From the NCBI GenBank assembly GCA_900318145.1, contig ONJM01000025.1:1-44945 (forward strand): a DNA stretch of 44,945 nt. The letters run 5' to 3'. The position numbers and the translations under genes were made by a program. Below the pieces are notes generated by a model. The model had not been told where the DNA came from, did no database searches, and saw only the letters and a program-made list of their open reading frames with translations. Below, one piece after another: positions 25,646 through 33,129 of this stretch; the first letter of the stretch is position 1; every line of letters starts with the position of its first letter. This stretch comes from an uncultured Eubacteriales bacterium. Lineage in GTDB: Bacteria; Bacillota; Clostridia; Christensenellales; Aristaeellaceae.

Positions 25646-26503
25646 TCAAAACTCTGGCAGTCTGCTCAGCGGGATCATTCTTTCATCATGATAGGCTTCC
25701 ATGATCCTGGCAGGATGGTTGTTCATCAGGTAGTTTCCATGCCATGGCATGATCCAGCTCCAGGGACAGCCTTCGTCAAAAAAGGCATCCGGCGGCGGGA
25801 TAAGTCCACACTCATGAAAACAAAGCAGCTTTCCGGGATACATCTGCTTTAAGCGCTGATATGCCTGCCTGTGGGCTGTTTCCCCATTGTAGGTGTCCGA
25901 TCCCACTGCACTGAACAAATCAGGATCCAATTCCCATCCCGGCTTTATTTCGCCTGAGTAGCCCAGCACCCAGATCAGGTTTTTCAGGCCATGAACCTTT
26001 TCAAAATGATCATACATCATGCGCCAGAGGGTTCTGAATGCTTCCGCGCCGGCCTTGCCCCACCAGAACCACTGGCCGTCAAACTCATGAAAGGGACGCC
26101 ACAGAACCGGAATATCCGCTTCCTGCAGTTTTTCCAAAGCGGAGGCAGCCCGGTCCCATCTGCTGTACAGCAGACCGTTTTCCATCGTTCCGGATGTAAA
26201 CAGCTTTTTCCAGTCCGGGTTTTCGTCCTTGCTGGCGGGATAGGTGCTGCCTTCAAGGCCTGTATGCCAGCAAATGGTTACAATACCACCCCGGTCATTC
26301 CAGCGCCTGGCGCGTTCCACCACACCGTCATAATCGTCATGAATGAAGTCCAGTCCCCGTATGGCAGGCAGTTCTCCCGTCACGGCCCGGATCCATTCGC
26401 ATTCACGGTCCGAAAAGCCTCTGTTCGGTGATTCCTGCTGCGCCAGGAGGATTTTCTTTCCTTCCATCGCATACAACAGAGACAATAACGATTGTTTTCT
26501 CAT
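25646..26503 (-). CDS. GH26-family glycoside hydrolase (beta-mannanase-like), no signal peptide
   Basis: 285 residues. Catalytic features of family 26 are visible: acid/base E140 in WRPFHEFDGQWFWWG, and nucleophile E231 in CFHECGLIPP. The strand-end motifs ICWHTGLEGS and IWVLGYSG also fit a (beta/alpha)8 barrel. GH26 enzymes mostly cut beta-1,4-mannan. The length is about that of a single catalytic domain, and there is no signal peptide or carbohydrate-binding domain. Most GH26 mannanases are secreted, so this one either acts on imported oligosaccharides or has lost its signal. The start is fixed by GGAGGAATAAATCAG. It is 110 bases downstream of the M13 peptidase gene and may be co-transcribed with it, as I see no promoter or terminator between. 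Confidence 0.9.
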   Translation of the reverse strand: MRKQSLLSLLYAMEGKKILLAQQESPNRGFSDRECEWIRAVTGELPAIRGLDFIHDDYDGVVERARRWNDRGGIVTICWHTGLEGSTYPASKDENPDWKKLFTSGTMENGLLYSRWDRAASALEKLQEADIPVLWRPFHEFDGQWFWWGKAGAEAFRTLWRMMYDHFEKVHGLKNLIWVLGYSGEIKPGWELDPDLFSAVGSDTYNGETAHRQAYQRLKQMYPGKLLCFHECGLIPPPDAFFDEGCPWSWIMPWHGNYLMNNHPARIMEAYHDERMIPLSRLPEF

Positions 26504-26613
26504 CTGATTTATTCCTCCGTCAATAGTGAACTGCAGGGTTCTAAACGGGTCTGATGTGACTAACTCCGGGTTGGCTTTCCAGAGGAATGTTTTACAGTTT
26601 CATACCAATCCGA

Positions 26614-27687
26614 TTACCAGACCAGGATTCGGTCTTCGGGAGCGATATACATCGGGGTGCCTTCCGTTACGGAGGGATAAGTCCGGTAGAATTCGTCAAA
26701 GTGGGCAACGCAGAAATTGTTCCGGATATAGCCCATGGGATAAGCCATGTATGCGATGTTGTCTGCCAGTGCTTCCCGGGAATGATAATAGCGGGCGAAG
26801 TACGAGGCAAACGCACGGAAGAACGCGTCATAGTCGAAGTTTTCTGCTTTTTCTGCCAGATCAAGCGTCAGACTCATTCCTGTCAGGTCTGCGAGTACTT
26901 CCCTGATCTGGAGTTCACCATTTCCGTAAATGCCATCCAGCACTTCGATCCGGCTCAGCTGCCGGGCAATTGATTCCGATTTTTCCCTGAAGATTTCCAG
27001 GTCGTTTTCCGTAAACAGCGAACCCGTAAAATCAGCGTTGTATTGCGAACCGGTTGTGTCGAACCCATGGCTGAGCTCATGCCCGATGTGTACGCCAAGC
27101 GTGCCGAGAAGCGTTTCCCGGGAAGTTGTATCGGTCAGAACATCGATCAGCGCGCCTCCGCCTATATAAAAAGCGTTTTCCAGAGGCTCATACTGGGGTT
27201 CCTCAAACGTCGATGTGTGGGCCGTTCCATACCGGTTTCCCCGAACCCAGTCCCGGCCGGCAAAATGCGCCATGCATTTCCGCCCAAACCGGACGCACTG
27301 TCCTTTCGCATCCAGAGAGGGGAGATATTCCTGCTCTCTTCTGTCTGTATCCATATACAGTGCGTACAGAATCCGAAGGATTTCCTCCTCCGTTCCGGTT
27401 TTTTCAGAATCCAGGCACATCGTTTCAATCTGTTCGCTGATCAGGTTTGCCGCATGTTTATTCAATGTGAAATCATCGGCAGCTTCTTTTGCAAGCGCTT
27501 CCTGATAAAAATCAAAGTTTGCGTACAGGTCAAAGCTTGCTTCCGGTCCCGGACGTTCGGAAGGCCATTGCCCGTAAAGGTTGGAATTGGGATAGGGTTT
27601 TCCTTCAAAGATGCGGCTTTCCGCCCCGGCAGGAGCGCAGTCCGCCATGAGACACAGAGCAAGAAGCAGGTAAACAAATCTCTTCAT
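26614..27687 (-). CDS. Compact secreted M13-family (neprilysin-like) metallopeptidase
   Basis: 357 residues from the ATG at 27687 (GGAGG upstream). Signal peptide about 1-23 (LLLALCLMADCAPAGAES). The zinc site HELSH is at 203-207 within GVHIGHELSHGFDTTG. The third ligand region reads REVLADLTG, with E263 and D267 in place of the usual GENIADLGG. The C-terminus keeps the PMYIAPEDRILVW ending typical of M13. Normal M13 peptidases have 630-770 residues with about 480 before HExxH; here only about 200 precede it. The missing part is the N-terminal lobe that restricts substrate size, so this may be a minimal or decayed form. The catalytic residues themselves are intact. Confidence 0.85.
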   Translation of the reverse strand: MKRFVYLLLALCLMADCAPAGAESRIFEGKPYPNSNLYGQWPSERPGPEASFDLYANFDFYQEALAKEAADDFTLNKHAANLISEQIETMCLDSEKTGTEEEILRILYALYMDTDRREQEYLPSLDAKGQCVRFGRKCMAHFAGRDWVRGNRYGTAHTSTFEEPQYEPLENAFYIGGGALIDVLTDTTSRETLLGTLGVHIGHELSHGFDTTGSQYNADFTGSLFTENDLEIFREKSESIARQLSRIEVLDGIYGNGELQIREVLADLTGMSLTLDLAEKAENFDYDAFFRAFASYFARYYHSREALADNIAYMAYPMGYIRNNFCVAHFDEFYRTYPSVTEGTPMYIAPEDRILVW

Positions 27688-27747
27688 TTTTCTGATATGC
27701 CTCCGGTACAGATCACGAAATTCAAGGCTGGTCATACTGACTCCATT

Positions 27748-27776
27748 ATAATACCTGTTTTTGTACCGAAAAGGAA
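27748..27776 (-). promoter_or_regulatory. Class I recurring promoter, copy 3 (M13 gene)
   Basis: Minus strand: TTCCTT (27776-27771), 17-base spacer TTCGGTACAAAAACAGG, TATTAT (27753-27748). The following ATGGAGTCAGTATGACC also resembles copies 4 and 5. Confidence 0.75.
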
Positions 27777-27821
27777 GTGCGCTGTTGATATGCGCGTGTA
27801 AAAACGGGAACGAGACACCCG

Positions 27822-27852
27822 AAAAACCGGAAGAAGCCTTCCGGCTTTTTTT
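27822..27852 (-). terminator. Terminator of the 4Fe-4S protein gene (works on both strands)
   Basis: CCGGAAG pairs with CTTCCGG around AAGC. T-runs flank both sides: TTTTTCGG on the minus strand and CTTTTTTT on the plus strand. It is 75 bases after the stop at 27928 and just upstream of the M13 promoter. Confidence 0.85.
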
Positions 27853-27927
27853 ACGGTTCGGGAGCAGGTTCGGAAAGGGTTTTTCCGGCTTTGCAGATAG
27901 GGTTGATGTGATTGGTTCCGGGGTTTA

Positions 27928-28611
27928 TTAACCGTTGCCAGTTGTTGATTTCTGTTCGGGACGCCCGAAAGGACAGGCGGCAAGACACAGTCCGCACGCG
28001 TTTTTACGGCCCAGCTTTTTGATAAAGGCGCTTCGCATCCGATTGCACTTCTGATAATCAATGATTTCGGATCTGTCTTTTTCGATGGTCCATTGCCGGT
28101 TTTTCAGGGCTTTGCAGGGACAGATATCGATACATTTTGTGCAGTTATCCGGACACCTGCCGACCGTGATCGGCTGACCATACGCAAACATTTCATCAAT
28201 CAGAATAGCTGACAGTCTGACCCTGGGGCCATATCTTTCAGTTATAATGACATCATTTTTTCCAAACCATCCGATTCCGGCCCAGGCCGCAGCCGTTTTG
28301 AAAGAAAACAGAGCACAGAGTTCTTTTTCATTTTCCTGCGCCACCGGGGGAATCCAGTATTTCACCTGATGATTTTGCAGAATCTGTTCAACTTCAGCCA
28401 CAACGGTTTCAAGCCTGCCCCTGGCAGTTTGAATTCCCTGCTCAAATCTTTCTTCTGTATAGTTGTCCGGAGAAAGCTGTTCACCATAAGGCACGGCAAA
28501 TACCAGCGCGGAACGATAGAATTCCTTATATGAACAGTAGGATATATCCGTGAAACCATAGAGGATCTCCGGATGCGCAGAAAACACTTTCCGAATCTCT
28601 TTTTCCAACAT
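27928..28611 (-). CDS. 4Fe-4S double-cluster protein, epoxyqueuosine-reductase-like
   Basis: 227 residues from the ATG at 28611 (GGGGAGATTGCCATA upstream). Two ferredoxin-type cysteine sets lie near the C-terminus: CPDNCTKCIDICPCKAL and, after a DYQKCNRMR stretch, CGLCLAACPFG. The N-terminal part contains the QueG-like signatures VFAVPYGEQLSPDN, AAAWAGIGWFGKND and RVRLSAILID. True QueG has about 380 residues, a cobalamin site and HEAT repeats; this protein is shorter and lacks them. It is best called a QueG-related iron-sulfur oxidoreductase of unknown substrate. The DUF3795 gene, another Cys-rich protein, lies upstream on the same strand. Confidence 0.88.
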   Translation of the reverse strand: MLEKEIRKVFSAHPEILYGFTDISYCSYKEFYRSALVFAVPYGEQLSPDNYTEERFEQGIQTARGRLETVVAEVEQILQNHQVKYWIPPVAQENEKELCALFSFKTAAAWAGIGWFGKNDVIITERYGPRVRLSAILIDEMFAYGQPITVGRCPDNCTKCIDICPCKALKNRQWTIEKDRSEIIDYQKCNRMRSAFIKKLGRKNACGLCLAACPFGRPEQKSTTGNG

Positions 28612-28689
28612 TATGGCAATCTCCCCGATCAACTGACAGTTGCAGAATGAGCTTTGAAAACGTATATAATTTTTTCTCCGATGGGCTCC

Positions 28690-28780
28690 CTCCGGCTGCA
28701 GCGGACGGATCTTTGACCGGACGGCACGAACCTTGGTGTATAGCCGGCCGGGAACGACGGGGACGACCCCATTTTGTTCC
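28690..28780 (+). pseudogene. Phage tail gene fragment (short)
   Basis: The stretch aligns by eye with the end of the larger remnant at 36620-36700: both share GGATCTTTGACCGG-like and ACGAACCT(T)GG stretches, but with frameshifts here. It fills the 176-base gap between the two Cys-rich genes. No other feature seen in the gap. Confidence 0.4.
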
Positions 28781-28787
28781 GGTCCGT

Positions 28788-29192
28788 TCAAATATACCTT
28801 TTCCCCGTCCTGATATAAGTAATGAGGTCTTCTAAATCATTGAATTCATCATAGTCTCCCATTATTCCTTCACGATGATAAACAATACCTGCCTGCTCGT
28901 TTCGTTCAAGGCAATCCAGAAGCTGTTCAATACCATACCTCCGGGCAAATTCCGCAAAGGCGCGTGCTTTGATCTTTTCTGCATACAGACCCTTTCGGCA
29001 ATCCGCAGGCTTGCATTCGTAACAACCGTTCAGATTCTTGTCGATCCCACATCTGCGAACTTCGCACCATTCTGCATCTTTGCACCAGGACAGCTCCATG
29101 AAGCCGTCCCGTCTGCATCCTTTACAGGTTATATTCTCAGAACACAGGCAGCATGCCAGTCCACAGCGAGCTATTCCCAATTCCCGTTTCAT
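28788..29192 (-). CDS. DUF3795 Cys-rich protein
   Basis: 134 residues from the ATG at 29192, with GGAGG 5 bases upstream. Cysteines are spaced as in DUF3795: ARCGLACCLCSENITCKGC, then SWCKDAEWCEVRRC and NGCYECKPADC. The cysteines suggest metal binding, probably zinc. The C-terminal half is helical and acidic. DUF3795 proteins are widespread in anaerobes without a known reaction. It has its own promoter at 29289-29317. Confidence 0.85.
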   Translation of the reverse strand: MKRELGIARCGLACCLCSENITCKGCRRDGFMELSWCKDAEWCEVRRCGIDKNLNGCYECKPADCRKGLYAEKIKARAFAEFARRYGIEQLLDCLERNEQAGIVYHREGIMGDYDEFNDLEDLITYIRTGKRYI

Positions 29193-29288
29193 AACAACCT
29201 CCGCATATTCCGTATGTTTTCTTCTCAGCAAGCTCATCAGCCCCGGTTTTCCGGGCCGGCACCTGGCCTCATCTGACAATACTGAACC

Positions 29289-29317
29289 AATATAATCCGG
29301 ACTTTTTCAACCGGCAA
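29289..29317 (-). promoter_or_regulatory. Sigma-A-like promoter of the DUF3795 gene
   Basis: Minus strand: TTGCCG (29317-29312), 17-base spacer, TATATT (29294-29289). The leader is about 90 bases. Confidence 0.6.
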
Positions 29318-29362
29318 CGTCCTGTCAATCCGGAATACCGGGCAATTAACTGTCCGGAATTA

Positions 29363-30223
29363 TCAGTGAAAGCTCCCGACAATCTGCTGAATCATTTCCG
29401 TGGCTTCAGGGTATTCGGCGGAAAGCTCAGCGATCATGGCTTCTTTTGCTTCCTGATCCGGTTCCGTGCCTTTCCAGGCGTCCGTCAGATAATCAGCAAT
29501 CTTTTCCATCAGATCAAAGTCATAATCCTCAGGGAATGGATCTTGTTTTACGGTCCCATCCGCCTGGTATTCCAGCAGCAGCGTGTTCAGCGTGGAAATG
29601 CCGGTGTATTTTACGCTTTTGACGGTCAGGTCCAGATAGTTTCGTAAACTCATGACGGTTACGGGATCATAACGATCGCCGGCACGGCGTTCCTGATACA
29701 CCTCAAATGGTTCATTGATGACCAGCCCGTATTCACAGAATCCCTTAACCATCGGGAAGACAATATCCTTTCCTGCTTCCGCATCTTTCGGATAGCTGCA
29801 CATCAGGAGTTCCCACGGTTCGGACATCACTTCTTCAATGGTTTTGCCGGACATGGCGTCCAGCTCCTCCTGTGTAAACGGAACGACCGTCAATTCCTCC
29901 GTATACTGAACAGGCAGTGTCCTGACATACGCAGAAAGCGCGTTGAATTCATCGGAATTCCCGTCTTCAAGGTTAGCCCTGTACATTTCTTCCGCGTACT
30001 TATCTAACGGGGCGACAACCCGGAAACAGCGTCCGTTCCGCGTTATCACAGCTACAGCAAATCCGTCCCATACGGTGAATGCATCACCTTCATTCATGGA
30101 TACCACAGCATTTCCGAACGTTTCAAAGCTGCAGGAATCTGCCCCGTCAGGCAGTTCGTCTGCAAAAGCGATCGAAGTGAATAACAGGATCACGATGACC
30201 GGAATCATAAACTTTATCTTCAT
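29363..30223 (-). CDS. Secreted hypothetical protein
   Basis: 286 residues from the ATG at 30223 (AAGGAGCAG upstream). Signal peptide about 1-20 (FMIPVIVILLFTSIAFADE). No domain recognised. The mature protein is acidic with regularly spaced strand-like segments (FTVWDGFAVAVITRNGRCFRV, read as short pieces, and LTVVPFTQEELDAMSGKTIEEVM) and a helical C-terminus ending EATEMIQQIVGSFH. There are very few cysteines. It is one of five genes in the region driven by the class I recurring promoter, and like three of the others it encodes an exported protein. Its leader is long, about 150 bases. Confidence 0.8.
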   Translation of the reverse strand: MKIKFMIPVIVILLFTSIAFADELPDGADSCSFETFGNAVVSMNEGDAFTVWDGFAVAVITRNGRCFRVVAPLDKYAEEMYRANLEDGNSDEFNALSAYVRTLPVQYTEELTVVPFTQEELDAMSGKTIEEVMSEPWELLMCSYPKDAEAGKDIVFPMVKGFCEYGLVINEPFEVYQERRAGDRYDPVTVMSLRNYLDLTVKSVKYTGISTLNTLLLEYQADGTVKQDPFPEDYDFDLMEKIADYLTDAWKGTEPDQEAKEAMIAELSAEYPEATEMIQQIVGSFH

Positions 30224-30386
30224 ACTGCAAACTGCTCCTTCACATTGAGTTGCTGCCTGATATTTCTCAGATACATTTAATATACGGTGTGACAGTTCAA
30301 TATGTTTCATCTCTGCCGGATTCCGGATAATTCAGCCTGATGAAACGTGAACTTCAAAGCCGGAATTCATCGTACTAATTCCATTT

Positions 30387-30415
30387 ATAATACCTGTTTT
30401 TTCACTGAAAAGGAA
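30387..30415 (-). promoter_or_regulatory. Class I recurring promoter, copy 4 (secreted hypothetical gene)
   Basis: Minus strand: TTCCTT (30415-30410), 17-base spacer TTCAGTGAAAAAACAGG, TATTAT (30392-30387). Similarity to copy 5 continues on both sides (TTTTCGTGATTT upstream and ATGGA(A/G)TT.G.ACGA downstream), about 75 bases in all. Confidence 0.75.
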
Positions 30416-30464
30416 GTGCTTTGCATTATGCGTAAATCACGAAAATGTGAACCGGACAGCTTAC

Positions 30465-30590
30465 AACTCCGCCAAGGCACAGGTGTCCATCGATGTGACC
30501 GCCGCCGGGACGGATCCGGAGACGGTGGGGAAGCCGGTCTATGATGCCATGAAGCAGTACCCGCTGAGGACGATGCGGGGAATAACGTGA
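30465..30590 (+). pseudogene. 3' end of a phage tape-measure-type gene
   Basis: 42 codons ending in TGA read NSAKAQVSIDVTAAGTDPE, then a VYDAMKQYPLRTM stretch. The same 3' end, with a one-base deletion, ends the longer remnant at 40400-40856. Only the tail of the gene is here and there is no start. Confidence 0.6.
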
Positions 30591-30612
30591 AAGGGGCCGC
30601 TGCTGCGGTACC

Positions 30613-30756
30613 TTACTCTTTAGATTCCGGGTTTCTGAATCGTCCCGTCAAACAGCGATTCGTTTCTTTATGCAGAAGAAGCTCATAGTTACCGCCCTCG
30701 AATATGATGGCATTGCCATCATCGTCCTTATAAATTGAGATTATCAGTCTCGTTTT
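30613..30756 (-). pseudogene. C-terminal fragment of an unknown protein
   Basis: In the minus frame directly after the NUDIX stop, 47 codons read IISIYKDDDGNAIIFEGG, NYELLLHKETNRCLTG and RFRNPESKE before a stop. It looks like genuine protein sequence but has no start codon of its own. Read-through of the NUDIX TGA would join it in frame, although a plain fragment is more likely. Confidence 0.4.
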
Positions 30757-31254
30757 TCAATAATACTCAAGCAACTTTTCATCAATCAGTGCAATTCGTT
30801 CTTTGCCTTTAATCTGACTGTACAAAGCAAGATCCGTGATCTCTTCTTTATCCGCAACGCTGCTGTACAGATCATCCAGACTTGCAGTACCGGACAGCGT
30901 TATTCCATATAAACCGCCCAATTCAATTCGTTCACGCTTTGAGTAATAATCCGGTTTCAGTAAAAACCGCATTGCTCCGAGATATGTAATATCAGAAGAA
31001 GTAAATCCTAATTCTTCGAAACATTCACGAACAATACATTCGCGTGCAGATTCGCCTTTTTCAATACAACCGCCAAATATTTCATATCTGTTTCGCCATT
31101 TGTTTCGATTCAAAAGGTAGTCATTTCCAACCTTTACAACTGCAAGGCAGTGAGTAAACAACGGATCCTTCGAGAGTGCTTTTTCATCGACTTTATCGAT
31201 GAAAATCAGGAGGTTTCCATCCTGATCTTCGCAGATATATTTACCGTTTACCAC
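30757..31254 (-). CDS. NUDIX hydrolase
   Basis: 165 residues. The Nudix box GX5EX7REUXEEXGU is intact at residues 62-84: G62, E68, R76, E77, E80, E81 and G83. Such enzymes cleave nucleoside diphosphates linked to another group; the substrate cannot be told. The first 35 residues form a small N-terminal extension before the Nudix fold (HCLAVVKVGNDYLLNRNK). The start is GTG, supported by AGGAGGTAACAACAA. A promoter at 31323-31352 is nearly identical to one before the GNAT pseudogene. No terminator was found; a coding remnant follows directly. Confidence 0.9.
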   Translation of the reverse strand: MVNGKYICEDQDGNLLIFIDKVDEKALSKDPLFTHCLAVVKVGNDYLLNRNKWRNRYEIFGGCIEKGESARECIVRECFEELGFTSSDITYLGAMRFLLKPDYYSKRERIELGGLYGITLSGTASLDDLYSSVADKEEITDLALYSQIKGKERIALIDEKLLEYY

Positions 31255-31322
31255 TTGTTGTTACCTCCTGCAGACAATGGAACAGAAACTTCAAAAAATA
31301 TTTTATATTTTCCCCGGAGGGC

Positions 31323-31352
31323 AGTATACCATGAACAAGGAAATCAATTCAA
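31323..31352 (-). promoter_or_regulatory. Class III recurring promoter, copy 1 (NUDIX gene)
   Basis: Minus strand: TTGAAT (31352-31347), 18-base spacer, TATACT (31328-31323), then GCCCTCCGGG. About 55 bases are shared with 36286-36315. Read on the plus strand the same segment looks like a ribosome site and ATG of a short frame (MNKEINSMLYAGCLT), possibly a phage-gene start; both readings fit. The rest of 31353-31505 shows only a weak match to phage-remnant sequence (GTGAAAGGG). Confidence 0.55.
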
Positions 31353-31505
31353 TGCTGTATGCCGGCTGCCTGACCTGACGGGCGAATGAGAGAACCGTCA
31401 GCACAGTACGCTGTCATGCGCAGCATGAAGTGACCCGGGTCCGCTGGTGTGAAAGGGAAGAAAAGCCCCGCTCCAGGGGGGGCCTGGACGGCGACCATTG
31501 AACGG

Positions 31506-31536
31506 TAAAAGAAAGGGAGCTGCAGGCGCAGCTCCC
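31506..31536 (-). terminator. Terminator of the XRE/DUF5680 gene, copy B of a repeated hairpin
   Basis: Minus strand: GGGAGCTGC pairs with GCAGCTCCC, followed by TTTCTTTT. It is 34 bases after the stop codon. Same hairpin type as at 24031-24059. Confidence 0.9.
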
Positions 31537-31569
31537 ATGGTTCCGTGACTTCGGAGTTGGCAGATCATG

Positions 31570-32241
31570 CTATTTCAGCAATCCACCATGGAATATGCAC
31601 TCATATACCTTATTATCCGCCTGATATATCTCCTCACATCCTTGAAACCAAGTAAAATCGCCGGTTACTTTACATCTGTATGTATATTCTCCCGATTGGT
31701 ATAATTCCGGTCCCCTGTACGGCATCTTTACATCCGCGGCTCTCAATGCTTCTTTCAGGAAGTTACCGCTAAAGCCATCCGCCAATACCCGCCCCATATA
31801 ATTCATTGCATAAACAGACTGTCCGTCTTTCCATACCGCTTCTTCCCCTGCAAATTCCTCACCGCCGACATACGTGTCATGATAAATATATTTGCCGCTT
31901 TCATATCTGAAATCGTGAGATGCGGGTCTGGTGGCATCAACCTCATTCTTAAATGCCGCATAGGTATTGACATTTGCTTCCAGTCTGAATGCTATCAGTT
32001 CATCAAGATCCGTATCCGGTTTTGACTTAATACTCACAGCACAGTCATTGTCTTTAACCAAATAATCAATACTGACACTCAGAAGGTCACTGATTTGAAT
32101 AAGATTGGAAATATCCGGATATATCTGTCCGGATTCCCATTTTGCAACGGCCTGCCTTGAAACAGCAAGCTTATCTGCAAGTGCCTCTTGCGTATATCCT
32201 TTATTCTTTCTTAGTATCTGCAGTTTTTCTGAAAAATTCAT
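31570..32241 (-). CDS. XRE-family regulator with C-terminal DUF5680 domain
   Basis: 223 residues. Residues 1-65 form a helix-turn-helix of the Cro/CI type (LRKNKGYTQEALADKLAVSRQAVAKWESG). The C-terminal part from about 80 matches DUF5680: SHDFRYESGKYIYHDTYVGGEEFAGEEAVW, best read as short pieces, and NYMGRVLADGF, FLKEALRAA and YRGPELY. DUF5680 is found alone or fused to HTH domains and probably senses an unknown ligand. The ribosome site is GGAGGTAATGAGAA. The promoter is of class I, so this could be an autoregulator of the class I set; that is inference. Confidence 0.9.
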   Translation of the reverse strand: MNFSEKLQILRKNKGYTQEALADKLAVSRQAVAKWESGQIYPDISNLIQISDLLSVSIDYLVKDNDCAVSIKSKPDTDLDELIAFRLEANVNTYAAFKNEVDATRPASHDFRYESGKYIYHDTYVGGEEFAGEEAVWKDGQSVYAMNYMGRVLADGFSGNFLKEALRAADVKMPYRGPELYQSGEYTYRCKVTGDFTWFQGCEEIYQADNKVYECIFHGGLLK

Positions 32242-32368
32242 TTCTCATTACCTCCGCTATCAGTGTACAAAACAGCGGAAACTGTCTCAATCAATCATCA
32301 GTTGCTTTTTTGCTACTTCTGTTATACAAACACGCTGATCATTTAAAACGGTCGTTCCAACTCCATTT

Positions 32369-32397
32369 ATAATACCTGGTTTTATGCCGAAAAGGAA
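32369..32397 (-). promoter_or_regulatory. Class I recurring promoter, copy 5 (XRE gene)
   Basis: Minus strand: TTCCTT (32397-32392), 17-base spacer TTCGGCATAAAACCAGG, TATTAT (32374-32369). The leader is about 110 bases. Confidence 0.75.
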
Positions 32398-32410
32398 GTG
32401 CTTTTGAAAT

Positions 32411-32600
32411 ATGTGTGAAATCACGAAAACCCTTTCCGTTCCGGCGGACTGGAAGCCCACAGACTTCCGGCTGACGAAACCGGATAACTTTTCCGGAACA
32501 GCCCTGCTGCGGATCCGCGTCTTTATTGATTCCGGTATCCCTTCGCCAACGGCCGGCCACGGTAAACGGCGGCTGGATTTACAGCCGCGCGGCCCGGAAG
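32411..32600 (+). pseudogene. Probable phage tail gene fragment
   Basis: The plus frame reads TLSVPADWKPTDFRLTKPDN, which recalls the WKPTDFFN.TDYNRI type of phage tail protein. A second short stretch in another frame (RTVNGGWIYSRAARK) follows. No ribosome site supports a live gene. Confidence 0.35.
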
Positions 32601-32631
32601 TGCATGTATGTGAAAAATCAAGGGATTCAAT

Positions 32632-32658
32632 AAGCCCCTGTTCGACACAGGGGCTTTT
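32632..32658 (+). terminator. Hairpin with T-run on plus strand
   Basis: AAGCCCCTGT pairs with ACAGGGGCTT around TCGA/C and is followed by TTG. It is good as a plus-strand terminator but no live plus gene precedes it; it may be left over from the phage module. From here to 32764 only a short C-terminal coding remnant on the minus strand (LLRRLIEQIRETGRPQ) is visible. Confidence 0.6.
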
Positions 32659-32763
32659 GCATGACGCCTTTGGCTATGAGATTGAGGAATAACTCCTTCG
32701 CGGTTTCATTGCGGCCTGCCGGTTTCCCGGATCTGTTCGATGAGCCTGCGCAGAAGGTCCGGA

Positions 32764-32964
32764 TTAATCGTCACCTGTTGCCACACCGGCAGCACCGCCA
32801 ATGAGGCCGCCGGCTACTGCTCCGGGGACTCCTCCGATCTGGGCTCCGATGCTTGCTCCGATTACAGTGCCAAACACTCCCCAGAGTATGGATTTTCCCA
32901 GGTTCCAGCCACCGTTGATCATTTCCATTTCGTTCAGGTTGAGTTCCATTGTATTGGTATTCAT
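32764..32964 (-). CDS. Class II bacteriocin-like peptide A with double-glycine leader
   Basis: 66 residues. The leader MNTNTMELNLNEMEMINGG has the acidic/hydrophobic pattern and GG end cleaved by C39-peptidase ABC exporters. The predicted mature peptide has 47 residues, starts WNLGKSILWG and is rich in Gly/Ala with GxxxG steps (GASIGAQIGG, GGLIGGAAG), as in two-peptide (lactobin/cerein 7B-like) bacteriocins. It has no Cys. Ribosome site GGGAGGAAAAAAGA. Its promoter is shared with three other such genes. No immunity gene or exporter is adjacent. Confidence 0.85.
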   Translation of the reverse strand: MNTNTMELNLNEMEMINGGWNLGKSILWGVFGTVIGASIGAQIGGVPGAVAGGLIGGAAGVATGDD

Positions 32965-33046
32965 TCTTTTTTCCTCCCTTTGTTCTGTTCTGTATTTTTT
33001 TTCTGTTCGTTTCTTTATGCGGGAGCTTGTTTGCTCATTTCACCTG

Positions 33047-33076
33047 TATATACGTTCTGCCGGGAGGGGATGGCAG
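33047..33076 (-). promoter_or_regulatory. Bacteriocin-type (class II) promoter A
   Basis: Minus strand: CTGCCA (33076-33071), 18-base spacer with TCCCCTCCCGG, TATATA (33052-33047). The spacer is identical to that of promoter D at 41891-41920. Confidence 0.75.
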
Positions 33077-33129
33077 TGGAAATGAAAAGCCAAATGAAAC
33101 GTTTTGATGTTCCCGGGAGGCTTCCACGG

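Noticed and set aside
28612-28791. 60-residue N-terminal extension of the 4Fe-4S protein
   Set aside because: The ATG at 28611 has a good ribosome site and the upstream codons match a phage remnant read backwards.
32411-32692. 93-codon plus-strand frame as a live gene before the hairpin at 32632
   Set aside because: No ribosome site before its ATG, it overlaps the class I promoter region, and only part of it reads like a known protein; better a phage fragment.
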